Source: an uncultured Rhodospirillales bacterium (GTDB taxonomy: Bacteria > Pseudomonadota > Alphaproteobacteria > Rhodospirillales > UBA2165). From it: a stretch of DNA of 64,000 nt. The stretch covers positions 1,389,099 to 1,453,098 of the forward strand of contig CAJXKD010000001.1 of NCBI GenBank assembly GCA_913055735.1, written 5' to 3'. The translations under genes and the position numbers were made by a program. Below the pieces are notes generated by a model that was not told the DNA's origin, made no database searches, and saw only the letters and a list, made by a program, of their open reading frames with translations. Positions within the stretch are counted from its first letter, which is position 1; every line of letters begins with the position of its first letter. Below, in pieces: positions 54,218 to 64,000 of this stretch.

Positions 54218-56257
54218 CTACATCCCTGGTTCGCGTCGCGCCAGTTCCAGCTTGAGGGTCTCTGCCTCGGAGACAGGAAGGCCACATGCTTGACCGACGC
54301 AGACATAGGCAGTGGCCTTGCCGCCGACCGGGGCCTTGCCGGCGGCCGGGTGTGTTCCGGGTAGGATGGCGTCGGGCGCGATGGACATAACAACGAGGCT
54401 CGGGAGGCCCGATGCCAGAGCGATGTCGCGCAGGCGACGGCCCTCCGGATCGCTAGGGTCGGTAATAATGACGACTTGGGTTGCCGCAGCGAGGAACTCG
54501 AAACCGTTCAAGAGGGAGGGCAGGTTGACGAGTTGCTCGCCGGCTGTGGCGGTGAAACTTACGACGATGCGTTCCGCGTTATCGCGGTATTGCGCTTTCC
54601 CGGTCAGGTAATGCAAACGGGCAAGCACTTCGACAAGAGTGCCGTTGCCGGCGGGTGTCGCGTTGTCGAACGGGGTTCGGGTGCGGACGATCAGATCATT
54701 TGCGTCGGAGGGTGAGAAGAAATAGCTTCCGCCGTCCGGGTCCCAAAAGAATTCGTTTGCGGTTGCGATCCAGTCTTTGGCCCTCTCGATGTAAGTTTCT
54801 TCAGCCGTGGCTTCGAATAGAAGCAAGGCGGCGCGTGCCATTTGGGCGTAGTCGTCTATGACGTCGCCTGGTTTTGCAATGCCGCCGCGCCACGTGTGAA
54901 TCAATCTGTTCGCAATTGTCATTTCGCGTTCGACAAATGCAAACGCATTGCGTGCCGCCGCGATCCAGTCGGGCTGGTTGAAAATAGACCCCGCGATTGC
55001 GAGGCCGGATATCATCAAACCATTCCAATCTGCGAGCACTTTGTCATCCAGTCCGGGCCGCTCACGTTTGGTTCGGGCTTGGAAAAGGGCAGCGCGTTGC
55101 GTTGCGAGGTTTGCCTCAGTTTCTTCATCGTGGAAATCCATGGCGCGTAGGCGATTGAGGATGGTTTTGCCTTCCCAGTTGCCGCCCGGGGATACGTCGT
55201 AGGTTCGTTTGAATGCCGCCGCGTCGGGGCCAATCAGATCCTCGATCTCGGCTTCGTCCCAAACGTAAAAAGTCCCTTCGCGGCCTTCGCTATCGGCATC
55301 CAAAGTGCCGGCAAAGGCGCCCCCTTCGAGACGCATTTCGCGCAAGAGCCAGTCGACGGTTTCCTGCACGCGCGCGGCATAGAGGGCTGAACCTGTTTTT
55401 GCCCAGACATAGCTCAACAGCTCCAGGAGCTGCGCATTGTCGTAAAGCATCTTTTCAAAATGCGGTGCGAGCCAATAGGGATCGGTGGAATATCGCGCAA
55501 AACCGCCACCCAGATGGTCGTAAATGCCGCCCTGACACAGGTGATCAAGCGTGATTGTGACCGCATCGCGTAATTCTGTTGTGCCTGTGCGTAAATAGGA
55601 TCGCCAGAGGAAGCTGAAAAAAGAAGGTTGCGGAAATTTTGGTGCGCCACGTGTTCCGCCGTGTTCGAAATCGATCATCTGCAACGCGGCTTCCGCAATA
55701 CCGTCGACTTGATCAAGGGTCTGCAACCCTGCCCAGGCGGCTTGCCGGGGTTGTGACATTTGGTTCAGCGCATCGCCAAGCGCGGAAACATTTTTTGCAA
55801 CCTTTTCAGGGTCTTCCCGGTAGACCTTGGCGATCGTGTTAAGGACATCCGGAAAGCCTGGCCGCCCATAGCGGGCCGTCGGCGGGAAGTAGGTGCCGCC
55901 CCAAAACGGATGACCGTCCGGCGTCAGGAACATGGTAAGCGGCCAGCCGCCTTGTTCGCCGAGCAATGCCAACGCGCTTTGATAGATCGCGTCGAGATCG
56001 GGGCGTTCTTCGCGATCGACTTTTATGTTTACGAACAGTGTGTTCATCAGCGCAGCGATTTCGGGGTTTTCGAAACTTTCGTGCGCCATAACGTGGCACC
56101 AATGACAGGCGGCGTAGCCAATGGAGAGTAGGATCGGTTTGTTCTCTTGTTTGGCTTGCGCCAAGGCGTCGCTTGTCCAGGGAACCCAGTGAACCGGATT
56201 GTCTTTATGTTGTTGGAGATATGGGCTGGCTTCGTTGGCCAAAAGATTGGTTGTCAT
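54218..56257 (-). CDS. DUF255 thioredoxin-like / YyaL-family protein
   Basis: A 679-residue protein. The N-terminal thioredoxin-like domain has [18 protein letters not shown] and [13 protein letters not shown] with a CHWC pair near residues 50-53; the remainder ([28 protein letters not shown] and further) is a six-hairpin (alpha/alpha) barrel as in N-acylglucosamine epimerases. YyaL/spermatogenesis-associated-protein-20 homologues are of unknown reaction. ATG 56257 follows GAGGGGAC; an ATG 39 bp upstream is weaker. Confidence 0.9.
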   Translation of the reverse strand: MTTNLLANEASPYLQQHKDNPVHWVPWTSDALAQAKQENKPILLSIGYAACHWCHVMAHESFENPEIAALMNTLFVNIKVDREERPDLDAIYQSALALLGEQGGWPLTMFLTPDGHPFWGGTYFPPTARYGRPGFPDVLNTIAKVYREDPEKVAKNVSALGDALNQMSQPRQAAWAGLQTLDQVDGIAEAALQMIDFEHGGTRGAPKFPQPSFFSFLWRSYLRTGTTELRDAVTITLDHLCQGGIYDHLGGGFARYSTDPYWLAPHFEKMLYDNAQLLELLSYVWAKTGSALYAARVQETVDWLLREMRLEGGAFAGTLDADSEGREGTFYVWDEAEIEDLIGPDAAAFKRTYDVSPGGNWEGKTILNRLRAMDFHDEETEANLATQRAALFQARTKRERPGLDDKVLADWNGLMISGLAIAGSIFNQPDWIAAARNAFAFVEREMTIANRLIHTWRGGIAKPGDVIDDYAQMARAALLLFEATAEETYIERAKDWIATANEFFWDPDGGSYFFSPSDANDLIVRTRTPFDNATPAGNGTLVEVLARLHYLTGKAQYRDNAERIVVSFTATAGEQLVNLPSLLNGFEFLAAATQVVIITDPSDPEGRRLRDIALASGLPSLVVMSIAPDAILPGTHPAAGKAPVGGKATAYVCVGQACGLPVSEAETLKLELARREPGM

Positions 56258-56531
56258 TGTCCCCTCGCCGTGCGCCGCATGGATTGTGTTTGGCATTGCC
56301 AGTTTTTATGTCCTCGCCTAGTGTCGGCGGCGGCGTCACACAGAGGCGGGGCACTATAAAATAATGCGGCGATAGCCTAGCCCCGGCCGAGACGGATAAA
56401 AACCACACTTTCCGAGACGGCATTCGACGCCCAAAGTGGGATCGGCCGCCATTTATAATAAATATACAGTTAGTTAGAATATATGGATTATTTCGTCGTC
56501 GAAACATAATTTATGGTCTGATTTCAAGCAC
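56258..56531. other. AT-rich divergent intergenic region before mnmE
   Basis: About 270 bp between divergently transcribed genes. The segment 56452-56516 is AT-rich (many TATA- and TTAG-type runs) and probably contains the mnmE promoter, but no -10/-35 pair is distinctive. Confidence 0.4.
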
Positions 56532-57878
56532 ATGACCGATTATTCCGGAAATGAAACAATCTTTGCTCTCGCGTCGGGTAGCGGGAAGGCCGGCGTTGCC
56601 GTGATCCGCGTTTCCGGGCCGTCGGCGTTGGCGGCGCTCGAAGCAATGACGGCCGGAGATGCGCCGCCGCCAAGGATTGTTAAACGGGCGAAATTAATTG
56701 ATCCCGTCCAAGGCGAGGCGCTGGACGACGGCTTGGTGCTCTATTTTGCCGCGCCGAGAAGTTTCACTGGCGAGGACGTCGTCGAATTTCATGTCCATGG
56801 CGGCCGGGCGGTGATTGCCGCTGTGCTCGGCGTGCTTGCGGCGATGCCGGCGTTGCGGCCGGCGGAAGCAGGGGAGTTCAGCCGCCGCGCTTTCGACAAC
56901 GGCAAGTTGGATCTGACGGCGATCGAAGGCTTGGCCGATCTCGTCAATGCCGAGACCGAGGCGCAAAGGCGCCAGGCCTTTCGGCAAATGGAAGGTGCTC
57001 TTGAAAAATTGTTCGAGGATTGGCGCGCCCGACTGATCGATGCCATTGCCCGCTTCGAGGCCGAGATCGATTTTTCCGATGAGGAGTTGCCCGAGGGGCT
57101 TGCCCAAGAAGTCGCGCGAACGGTCGACGGTTTGGCGGCGGAGATCGCCGACTATTTGGAAGACGCACATCGCGGCGAGCGTATCCGAGACGGAATCCAT
57201 ATCGCAATCCTGGGACCGCCCAATGCCGGAAAATCCAGTCTTCTCAATACGTTAGCGAGACGTGATGCGGCCATTGTTTCTGAAACCGCGGGGACCACCC
57301 GCGATGTGATCGAAGTTCACATGAATGTCGGCGGCTTTGAAGTCGTCCTGGCCGACACGGCGGGTCTTCGCGAAACGATGGATGCAATCGAGGATGAGGG
57401 TGTTCGCCGTGCATTGGATCGGGCAAAGCAAGCGGACATGAAGATCGTCGTTTTCGACGGCGCCGAGTGGCCGGCGCGCGATCCGGCGTCGGAAGCCCTG
57501 ATCGATGCGACCAGCTTTGTCGTCGTTAATAAATCCGATCTGGTCGACCTGTCAGGCGATCTTTGTTTGAGGGGCCGGCCGAGTTTCGCCATTTCGGTAC
57601 GGACGGGCGAGGGGATTGCTGATTTCCTTGCCGCGCTGGAAGAAAATATCCGTTCCGTCTACGAAACGAGTGAGGCGCCGCCTGTCACCCGACTGCGCCA
57701 CCGCTTGGCATTGGAGGAATGCCGGGAAGCGCTCCTTCGGTTCCGGGCAGCCCAGGCAGTGGAGCTGGCCGCCGAGGATCTGCGGCTGGCGGCGCGCGCG
57801 TTAGGCCGCATTACTGGTCGGGTCGACGTCGAGGATATCCTCGACGTCATCTTTCGGGATTTCTGTATCGGAAAGTAG
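56532..57878 (+). CDS. mnmE: tRNA modification GTPase MnmE
   Basis: A 448-residue GTPase that works with MnmG to install 5-carboxymethylaminomethyl groups on wobble U34. N-terminal tetrahydrofolate-binding domain (IFALASGSGKAGVAVIRVSGP), helical domain, and inserted G domain: G1 GPPNAGKSS near residue 227, G3 DTAG, G4 NKSD. The C-terminal FCIGK contains the conserved cysteine. First gene of the mnmE-mnmG-rsmG-parA-parB set. Confidence 0.97.
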   Translation: MTDYSGNETIFALASGSGKAGVAVIRVSGPSALAALEAMTAGDAPPPRIVKRAKLIDPVQGEALDDGLVLYFAAPRSFTGEDVVEFHVHGGRAVIAAVLGVLAAMPALRPAEAGEFSRRAFDNGKLDLTAIEGLADLVNAETEAQRRQAFRQMEGALEKLFEDWRARLIDAIARFEAEIDFSDEELPEGLAQEVARTVDGLAAEIADYLEDAHRGERIRDGIHIAILGPPNAGKSSLLNTLARRDAAIVSETAGTTRDVIEVHMNVGGFEVVLADTAGLRETMDAIEDEGVRRALDRAKQADMKIVVFDGAEWPARDPASEALIDATSFVVVNKSDLVDLSGDLCLRGRPSFAISVRTGEGIADFLAALEENIRSVYETSEAPPVTRLRHRLALEECREALLRFRAAQAVELAAEDLRLAARALGRITGRVDVEDILDVIFRDFCIGK

Positions 57879-57890
57879 AGGATTTATCAG

Positions 57891-57906
57891 TGTTTCACGT
57901 GAAACA
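57891..57906. other. parS site (intergenic mnmE-mnmG)
   Basis: TGTTTCACGTGAAACA, a perfect copy of the 16-bp palindromic parS consensus recognised by ParB. It sits 12 bp after the mnmE stop, 9.5 kb from the proposed oriC, and would seed ParB spreading for origin segregation. Confidence 0.95.
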
Positions 57907-58029
57907 TTACGAAGATGGATCGAAATCCGATCAGTACCGGAGATGGAAGGGTGCCGTAAGAATTGACTTGGGAGGGGGCCAAACCTACATTCCCGGCTCA
58001 AAATCGGCGCCGGTCCCACGAGAGAGATC

Positions 58030-59901
58030 ATGAGTGAACAGCGGTCCTTTGATGTCCTGGTAGTCGGCGGCGGTCATGCCGGCTGTGAGGCTGCGGCCGC
58101 GGCAGCGCGCCTTGGCGCACGGACCGCCCTTCTGACCCATCGCCGCGATACCATCGGAGAGATGTCCTGCAACCCGGCCATTGGCGGGCTCGCCAAAGGC
58201 CAGCTGGTCCGGGAGGTGGATGCGCTAGATGGGATCATGGGCCAGGCGGCGGACGCCGGGGGGATTCAGTTCCGCATCCTCAATCAGCGTAAGGGCCCGG
58301 CTGTTCGGGGCCCGCGTGCCCAGGCCGACCGCAAGCTTTATCGCCGCGCCGTTCAAGACCTTCTCGCCGCCCAGGAAAATCTTCACATCCATGAGGCCTC
58401 GGTCGAAGATTTGCTGGTCAATAAAACCGGGCGGGTTCGGGGTCTCAAGACAGCAGATGGCGCCGAATGGCTTGCCGGCGCGGTGGTCATCACCACCGGC
58501 ACCTTCCTGCGCGGTCTCATTCATATGGGCGAGGTCCAGATCCCCGCGGGCCGGGTCGGTGAGGCGCCGTCCGTTGGGCTGGCCCGGACGCTACAGCGGC
58601 TGGGGCTTGCCTTGGGCCGCCTGAAAACCGGGACCCCACCACGCCTGGACGGCCGGACCATCGACTGGGAGGGCCTGGATATTCAGCACGGCGATGATCC
58701 GCCAACGCCTTTCTCCTTCATGAACCGTGAAATCACAACGCCGCAGATAGCCTGTCATATCACGGCGACGACGCTGGCCTCTCATGATTTGATCCGGGGC
58801 AATCTGAGCCGATCCCCCATGTATTCCGGTCAGATCGAAAGCACCGGTCCGCGCTATTGTCCATCCATCGAGGACAAGGTCGTCCGTTTTGCCGACAAGT
58901 CGCGCCACCAGATTTTCCTGGAGCCGGAAGGGCTGGACGATCATACAGTTTATCCAAACGGGATCTCGACATCCTTGCCGGAAGAGGTCCAACAGAGCCT
59001 TTTGAAAACCATTCCGGGTCTGGAACAAGCCGCGATGATCCGCCCCGGATATGCTATTGAGTACGATTTCGTCGATCCGCGGGAACTAACGCCGACACTC
59101 GAGACCCGGCGGGCGCCGGGCCTCTTTTTGGCGGGACAGATCAACGGCACGACCGGCTATGAAGAGGCGGCGGGCCAAGGGTTGATCGCCGGACTTAACG
59201 CGGCGTTCAAGGCAGGGAGCAGCAAGCCCTTCACGCTCGACCGAGCGGACGCCTATATCGGTGTGATGATCGACGATCTCGTGACCCTGGGCACGAGCGA
59301 GCCCTACCGCATGTTCACGTCGCGCGCGGAGTACAGGCTGTCGCTACGTGCCGACAACGCTGATCAGCGTCTGACGCCATTGGGGGTCGCATTAGGATGT
59401 ATATCCTCTGATCGGACCGAAGCATTCGCCCGCAAAAGGGGAGATATCGAGCGTCTCACGGCGCTTGTAAGCGGCATCGCGGCAACACCTAATCAATTGC
59501 AAAACAAGGGTATTTCCGTAAACATGGACGGCCGCCGTCGCTCAGCCCTGGAGCTCTTGGCCTACCCCGACGTTACCCTTGAGCGGTTGGCTGAAATGTG
59601 GCCAGAACTGGCCGGCTTCCCTCCAGATATCATCGAGCAGGTCGAAATTGCCGGTCACTATGCCGGCTATATGGGGCGGCAAGAAGCGGACATTCGGGCC
59701 TTCCGTAAAGACGAGGCGCTGCGGCTTCCCGCCGACCTCGACTACACCTGCATTGCTGGCCTTTCTAACGAAGTGCGCGCAAAGCTCGAAGCAGCACGTC
59801 CGGCAACCCTTGGCGCGGCAGCGCGAATCTCCGGCGTAACGCCGGCGGCATTGACCCTGTTGCTCGGCCACGTTCGCCGGGCAACGCGCGATGCGGCGTG
59901 A
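58030..59901 (+). CDS. mnmG: tRNA uridine-5-carboxymethylaminomethyl modification enzyme MnmG
   Basis: A 623-residue FAD protein, partner of MnmE. The dinucleotide-binding loop [17 protein letters not shown] is at the start, [21 protein letters not shown] and [20 protein letters not shown] are signatures, and the C-terminal helical domain (YAGYMGRQ.A and LSNEVRAKL) binds MnmE and tRNA. Complete. Its end overlaps rsmG. Confidence 0.97.
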   Translation: MSEQRSFDVLVVGGGHAGCEAAAAAARLGARTALLTHRRDTIGEMSCNPAIGGLAKGQLVREVDALDGIMGQAADAGGIQFRILNQRKGPAVRGPRAQADRKLYRRAVQDLLAAQENLHIHEASVEDLLVNKTGRVRGLKTADGAEWLAGAVVITTGTFLRGLIHMGEVQIPAGRVGEAPSVGLARTLQRLGLALGRLKTGTPPRLDGRTIDWEGLDIQHGDDPPTPFSFMNREITTPQIACHITATTLASHDLIRGNLSRSPMYSGQIESTGPRYCPSIEDKVVRFADKSRHQIFLEPEGLDDHTVYPNGISTSLPEEVQQSLLKTIPGLEQAAMIRPGYAIEYDFVDPRELTPTLETRRAPGLFLAGQINGTTGYEEAAGQGLIAGLNAAFKAGSSKPFTLDRADAYIGVMIDDLVTLGTSEPYRMFTSRAEYRLSLRADNADQRLTPLGVALGCISSDRTEAFARKRGDIERLTALVSGIAATPNQLQNKGISVNMDGRRRSALELLAYPDVTLERLAEMWPELAGFPPDIIEQVEIAGHYAGYMGRQEADIRAFRKDEALRLPADLDYTCIAGLSNEVRAKLEAARPATLGAAARISGVTPAALTLLLGHVRRATRDAA

Positions 59902-60553
59902 CATCCGATCCATGTCGAGTGTGCCGAAAAAATCCGATCTCATGTCTCCCGAGGCATTCATGAATGTAACAGGTGTTTCACGTGAAACACTTGAGCGCCT
60001 GTCTGTCTATGCAAACCTGCTTGAAAAGTGGCAAACGAAAATAAATTTGGTCGGTCCATCGACGATGCCGGATCTTTGGCGGCGGCACATGCTCGACTCT
60101 GCACAACTCTTCCCGCATCTCCCGTCACCCGATTGTACGATTGTCGACCTTGGATCAGGCGCCGGCTTCCCGGGCATGGTTCTCGCCATTATGGGGGCCA
60201 GCGACGTTCATTTGATCGAGAGCAATATCAAGAAAGTTGCGTTTCTGAGGGAAGTGGCGCGGGCAACGGGCACAAAGGTCACCGTCCACAATAAGCGGAT
60301 CGAAGATATTGCGTGGTCGCTTTCGGCAGATGTTGTGTGTTCGCGGGCCTGCGCAAATCTCACCTTTCTTCTTGGATGGGCGCAAGAAATCCTGCGTTCA
60401 GACGGCTTCTGTTTGTTCCACAAAGGTCAATATGTTGATCGAGAATTGACCGAATCACAAAAAAAGTGGAATATGTCGGTCACTCGATTGGAATCTCTGA
60501 CGGATCCCAATGGAGTTATCCTTCGGGTTACAGAGATTTCCCGGTGCCCATGA
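59891..60553 (+). CDS. rsmG: 16S rRNA (guanine(527)-N7)-methyltransferase
   Basis: A 220-residue methyltransferase that modifies G527. [30 protein letters not shown] is summarised by W..KINLV and HMLDS, and motif I is [15 protein letters not shown] near residue 86. ATG 59891 overlaps the mnmG stop; ATGs at 59912 and 59942 are alternatives. The codons for VSRET (residues 29-33) contain a perfect parS site, so this protein segment is partly dictated by DNA function. Confidence 0.93.
   Translation: MRRDIRSMSSVPKKSDLMSPEAFMNVTGVSRETLERLSVYANLLEKWQTKINLVGPSTMPDLWRRHMLDSAQLFPHLPSPDCTIVDLGSGAGFPGMVLAIMGASDVHLIESNIKKVAFLREVARATGTKVTVHNKRIEDIAWSLSADVVCSRACANLTFLLGWAQEILRSDGFCLFHKGQYVDRELTESQKKWNMSVTRLESLTDPNGVILRVTEISRCP
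59974..59989. other. parS site (inside rsmG)
   Basis: TGTTTCACGTGAAACA, identical to the site at 57891, lying in the rsmG coding sequence 2,083 bp from it and about 560 bp upstream of parA. Confidence 0.95.
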
Positions 60554-61362
60554 CCACGACTCGTGAGACTTCGGAACCGCGTCGAACCCGCATCATAGCC
60601 ATCGCAAATCAGAAAGGTGGGGTGGGTAAGACCACCACGACCATTAACCTCGCCACGGCGTTGGCGGCGGTGCGTAAACGCGTGCTGGTCGTGGATCTCG
60701 ACCCGCAGGGAAATGCCAGTACCGGTTTTGGGATTGAAACGCACGCCCGAGGCCGCAACGCCTATCATCTTCTTATCGGTGAGGCGACCCTTGCGGAGGT
60801 CATTCTCCATACGGCCATACCGGGTTTGGATGTCGTCACGTCGGGTGTGGATCTCTCGGGCGCGGAGATTGAACTTGTCGACATTGAGGACCGGCTTTAT
60901 CGGTTGAAGGCGGCCTTCGCCGAGGGTCCGCTAGATAGCTACGACTATGTCCTTATCGATTGTCCGCCGGCCCTGGGCCTCCTGACGGTAAACGCCCTCA
61001 ATGCCGCACACGCCGTATTGGTCCCGCTGCAATGCGAGTTCTTTGCTTTGGAAGGTGTCAGCCATCTGGTTAGAACGATCGAAAGGATCAAGAAGGCTTA
61101 CAATCCGACCCTGGAGATACAAGGTATTGTGTTAACGATGTTTGATAAACGCAATAACTTGTCTGACGCCGTCGCTTCCGATGTTCGCGCCTATTTCGGC
61201 GATAAGGTGTATCAGACCGTGATTCCGCGAAACGTTCGCGTTTCGGAAGCGCCGTCGCATGGCAAGCCGGTTCTTCTGTACGATATGCGGTGTGCCGGAT
61301 CGCAGGCCTACATTCATCTGGCCAGTGAAATCCTCAAGCGTGAACGGAGCTTGGTCGCGTGA
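60550..61362 (+). CDS. parA: Chromosome-partitioning ATPase ParA (Soj)
   Basis: A 270-residue Walker-type ATPase. The deviant Walker A ANQKGGVGKTTTTINLA has the signature lysine, VVDLDPQGNAST is A', and VLIDCPPALGLLT is Walker B. ParA forms a nucleoid gradient that pulls ParB-parS complexes. The start is fixed by ATGA overlap with rsmG (60550-60553). Confidence 0.97.
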   Translation: MTTTRETSEPRRTRIIAIANQKGGVGKTTTTINLATALAAVRKRVLVVDLDPQGNASTGFGIETHARGRNAYHLLIGEATLAEVILHTAIPGLDVVTSGVDLSGAEIELVDIEDRLYRLKAAFAEGPLDSYDYVLIDCPPALGLLTVNALNAAHAVLVPLQCEFFALEGVSHLVRTIERIKKAYNPTLEIQGIVLTMFDKRNNLSDAVASDVRAYFGDKVYQTVIPRNVRVSEAPSHGKPVLLYDMRCAGSQAYIHLASEILKRERSLVA

Positions 61363-62465
61363 TGGCGGACGAGTCAAAGAAGCGAAATCTTGGCCGCGGC
61401 CTCTCGGCGTTGCTCGGCGAGGATGTAGATGCAGCCGTTGCGGCGGCGGCTTCCCATTCGCAGCGTACGGTTCCCATCGAACAATTGTCGCCAGGGCGGT
61501 ATCAGCCCAGACGGTTTTTCGACGATACCGAGATTGCCGAGCTGGCGGACTCCATCCGCAGCCTCGGTATCCTTCAGCCTATCTTGGTTCGAGCCAAGGG
61601 CGGCGGGGAAGGCGACTATGAGATCATCGCCGGCGAGCGCCGTTGGCGCGCGGCACAAAAGGCGCAGCTTCACGAAGTCCCGATTATCGAGCGTGCGCTG
61701 AGCGATGAAGAAGCGCTCGAGATCGCATTGGTTGAAAATCTGCAGCGGGAAAATCTATCACCGCTAGATGAAGCCGAAGGCTACCGCCGGCTGATCGACG
61801 AGTTCGCCCATACGCAGGAGAACCTTGCAAAGGTCCTAGGGAAGAGCCGTAGTCATGTCGCCAACATGCTTCGATTGCTGAATCTTCCTGACGCGGTAAA
61901 AAAATATTTAGCGAATGGCGAGCTGACCGCAGGACATGCACGCGCGCTATTGTCTGCGCCGGATCCGGCGTCGATGGCTTTAAAGGTGGTGCGCCGCGGT
62001 CTCAACGTGCGTCAAACGGAAAAGCTCGTAAAACCGAAAACAGGGAAGCGGTCGCAGAAATCAAGGCCGCTGTCGAAAGACGTCGACACGCTCGCCTTGG
62101 AACGCGATCTTGCGGCGCTCCTCGGATTAAAAGTCGACATCAAGTTTCTCGGCAAGGGCGGCAGTCTGACGGTGCATTACGACTCGTTGGAGCAACTCGA
62201 TGACATCCTGCACCGGCTCAGTAAAGGCGAACATGGCCGCCCGGTTCAAGGGTCCAATGCCGCGGAGGAAGACGAGGGTACCGATCTCGGCACCAATTTG
62301 ATCGACGATGTCGATGCGGTGATCGCGCAACTCGATGAAGGCGCGTCGATCGTCGAGGACGACGAGGAAACATTGGGCCGTCCGATTTCACCCGGATTTT
62401 CTCTAAGTGATGAGGAAATCGACAGCCTGCTCTCCGATCGGGATGATGACGAACAAGACACCTAG
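61362..62465 (+). CDS. parB: Chromosome-partitioning CTPase ParB (Spo0J)
   Basis: A 367-residue parS-binding protein. NLGRGLSALLGE is the ParA-contacting N-terminus, VPIEQLSPGRYQPRRFFDD and IIAGERRWRAAQKA form the CTP-binding domain, and LGKSRSHVANMLRLLNLP is the helix-turn-helix. The DNA-binding centre is followed by a C-terminal dimer domain; the last 75 residues are long and acidic, beyond the usual family length. ATG 61362 overlaps the parA stop; a GTG one codon earlier is also possible. Confidence 0.96.
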   Translation: MADESKKRNLGRGLSALLGEDVDAAVAAAASHSQRTVPIEQLSPGRYQPRRFFDDTEIAELADSIRSLGILQPILVRAKGGGEGDYEIIAGERRWRAAQKAQLHEVPIIERALSDEEALEIALVENLQRENLSPLDEAEGYRRLIDEFAHTQENLAKVLGKSRSHVANMLRLLNLPDAVKKYLANGELTAGHARALLSAPDPASMALKVVRRGLNVRQTEKLVKPKTGKRSQKSRPLSKDVDTLALERDLAALLGLKVDIKFLGKGGSLTVHYDSLEQLDDILHRLSKGEHGRPVQGSNAAEEDEGTDLGTNLIDDVDAVIAQLDEGASIVEDDEETLGRPISPGFSLSDEEIDSLLSDRDDDEQDT

Positions 62466-62474
62466 GTCCGTTCG

Positions 62475-63497
62475 TTAGCGGCCGGCGGCGTGGGCAATCC
62501 TCAAGAACGTGCGACTGCAAACGGCGTCCTCGGGCAATCCGGTAGATTTGCAATCGAGTTCCGCGTCGACCAGCAATTGTTGCGCAAGTAAAATGTTGCT
62601 CGCTGACCATCGCTGCAACTGCCGGCCAAACCGGTTGGTGTGCAAAAAAATGACTGGGGGCCGCAGAGCTTTCATGGCGTCCTGTGCGGATCTTCCCGAT
62701 TTCATCATGGCCTGCGCAAGTTGCAGCCTTTGGAAATGACGTTGCGCTGAGCGCAACAATGACACCGGGGCTATCCCGTCCGCCAACGCACGGACGAGAA
62801 GCCTATCCAATTGCGAAAGGTCGCCATCCGCGGCGGCGTGAATAACATCATCCATCGATAACGCGGCACTGTCGCCGATGGCTTCGACCACGTCTTCGAC
62901 CGACACCTCGCCCTTTTCGCCGGCATACAGCGCAAGCTTCTCAAGCTCTTGCCGGGAGGCGAGCCGGTCCCCGCCGAGATTGGCGAGCAAGTAGCTGCGC
63001 GCGTCCCGGTTTAGGCTAACTTCATGCGCTCTCATCACATCATCGATCAACCGGTCCAGTGAAGCGCCGTCGTCACGATAGCAGGCGATAGCGACCGTTT
63101 TTGCATCTGCTTCCATTGATTTGCGTAACGCTGAGCGCGGCGGAAGATCGCCCGCTTCGATGACGACTAGCGCTTCATGCACGTCCGCCTCGAGATAGGT
63201 CGCGACGGCGCGGGAAATATCATCGCCATCGGCGCGCACCACGACAACGCGCCGCCCCCCCATCATGGAAATGGCGGCGGCATCGTCCACCAATCTTACG
63301 GGATCGGCCTTCAATTCCGCACCGGTCAAAACGGAAACCCGAAAGGGATCGTGAATATCGTCGACGATCGCGCCGATCAATTTCTCGGACGTTTCACGGA
63401 CCAGTCCGCGATCGGGGCCGTAAATTAGAGCCGCATGAATATCGGGAGTTGGCGCCCGGAGGAAAGCATCAGCACGTTGGCGGTTGAGCTTCACCAA
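62475..63497 (-). CDS. holA: DNA polymerase III delta subunit
   Basis: A 340-residue clamp-loader subunit. LIYGPDRGLVRETSEKLIGAI opens the AAA+-like domain, ADPVRLVDDAAAISMMGGRRVVVVR follows, and the C-terminal collar domain includes FLHTNRFGRQLQRW. It opens the beta sliding clamp. Tail to tail with parB (9 bp gap) and downstream of lptE, a common pairing. Confidence 0.93.
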   Translation of the reverse strand: MVKLNRQRADAFLRAPTPDIHAALIYGPDRGLVRETSEKLIGAIVDDIHDPFRVSVLTGAELKADPVRLVDDAAAISMMGGRRVVVVRADGDDISRAVATYLEADVHEALVVIEAGDLPPRSALRKSMEADAKTVAIACYRDDGASLDRLIDDVMRAHEVSLNRDARSYLLANLGGDRLASRQELEKLALYAGEKGEVSVEDVVEAIGDSAALSMDDVIHAAADGDLSQLDRLLVRALADGIAPVSLLRSAQRHFQRLQLAQAMMKSGRSAQDAMKALRPPVIFLHTNRFGRQLQRWSASNILLAQQLLVDAELDCKSTGLPEDAVCSRTFLRIAHAAGR

Positions 63498-63506
63498 AGG
63501 GCCTTC

Positions 63507-64000
63507 CTATCCGGCGCCGCTGAGCTGGAAATGTGCGGCGAGACGATTGGCAATGTTCGCTGCTATTTCGTGGACTGCGCGCTGGCGAGCGTCCTTTTCC
63601 GCCGCGAGCGTCGCAAATTCGCCTGCTAAAATATTGTAGCTGGTGGTGATCCGGCTTTGTCCTGAGACCAAGGTAGTCGACCCGGTAAGAGTTGTCTTCA
63701 AGACAAACGAGGCTCTAAAAATCAAGTTGGCGCGGGTCGCGATTGCGGATTTTTTAACCGCAAGCTCTTGCTTCGTTTCGTTTAAGGTTACCGTTAAAAC
63801 ATACTTCGGTGTTTGCGGCCGTCCTTTCGGATTGATGAGATTCAGCAACTCGTTGTGAAGAAGCTGGCCAGTTCGATCTTCGATCACCTCGATTTTGGTG
63901 GCGGACAGATCGCCCTGGATGACCGCCCCCTGCCGCCCACTGTAGATCGGTTGAAACCCGCAGCCGGCGCAAAGAAGCGCGACAATGCCGACGATCGCCC
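63507..64000 (-). CDS. lptE: LPS-assembly lipoprotein LptE (start beyond window)
   Basis: The reading frame runs to the window end without a start. At its 5' end the translation reads AIVGIVALLCAGCGFQPIYS: a signal peptide with lipobox CAGC and the GFQP(L/I)Y motif that marks LptE. Only a few signal-peptide residues are missing. Downstream are VIEDRTGQLLHNELL and SYNILAGEFATLAAEKDARQRA. LptE plugs LptD and guides LPS into the outer membrane. It lies 9 bp before holA on the same strand. Confidence 0.85.
   Translation of the reverse strand, partial: AIVGIVALLCAGCGFQPIYSGRQGAVIQGDLSATKIEVIEDRTGQLLHNELLNLINPKGRPQTPKYVLTVTLNETKQELAVKKSAIATRANLIFRASFVLKTTLTGSTTLVSGQSRITTSYNILAGEFATLAAEKDARQRAVHEIAANIANRLAAHFQLSGAG

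Noticed and set aside
63390..63402. A third parS-like site (GTTTCACGGACC) in holA
   Set aside because: Only one half matches; the palindrome is lost.

Overview
The window reads as chromosomal DNA of an alphaproteobacterium, most likely a Rhodospirillales-type lineage. Gene density is high, codon use is fairly GC-rich, and ATGA stop/start overlaps are common. Several gene arrangements are typical of alphaproteobacteria: hslVU beside hisBHAFE, hrcA-grpE facing rph-rdgB-hemW, tim44-mltA-smr, and above all the ppsR | hemE junction that carries the replication origin in Caulobacter and Rickettsia. No tRNA, rRNA, CRISPR array or intact insertion sequence was seen.

Layout. 0.1-7.3 kb: three family-9 glycosyltransferases, two tandem methyltransferase paralogues, an AmpG-like permease and a PfkB-family kinase, mostly one leftward operon that looks like envelope glycan biosynthesis. 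7.4-10.5 kb: an EI24 membrane protein, a bactofilin, a small lipoprotein, endonuclease III and a DUF2244 protein. 10.5-21.3 kb: dapB, dnaJ, dnaK, a DUF1848 protein, an EamA-type permease, grpE, hrcA, rph, rdgB and hemW (protein quality control and nucleotide or RNA housekeeping). 21.3-25.8 kb: an LpoA-like lipoprotein, rsmI, yraN, a BON-domain lipoprotein and gshB. 25.8-31.2 kb: a 2OG-Fe(II) oxygenase, an AEC-type transporter lying between two copies of the comM 5' end, comM, an enolase-superfamily enzyme and a solitary fliN. 31.3-38.7 kb: hinT and the his genes (hisE, F, A, H, B with a DUF2628 gene inside), a lipoprotein with a trypsin-like protease domain, and hslVU.

38.75-40.34 kb is a small accessory island: a coiled-coil/winged-helix-like protein, an HNH nuclease, a DUF2188 protein, and about 470 bp of non-coding DNA with three inverted repeats. 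40.3-48.15 kb: an XRE regulator, smr, mltA, tim44, fxsA, secB, dnaQ, coaE, aroE, maf and ppsR.

48.15-48.59 kb is the best candidate for the chromosomal origin: near-consensus DnaA boxes, an AT-rich stretch and a cluster of GANTC sites between ppsR and hemE, with genes running away on both sides. To the right are hemE-hemH-hemJ-rho, a quinone oxidoreductase, ogt, a DUF255 protein, then mnmE-mnmG-rsmG-parA-parB, holA and lptE (cut by the window end). Two perfect 16-bp parS sites, one between mnmE and mnmG and one inside rsmG, complete an origin/segregation region: DnaA would act at 48.3 kb and ParB would load at 57.9 and 60.0 kb.
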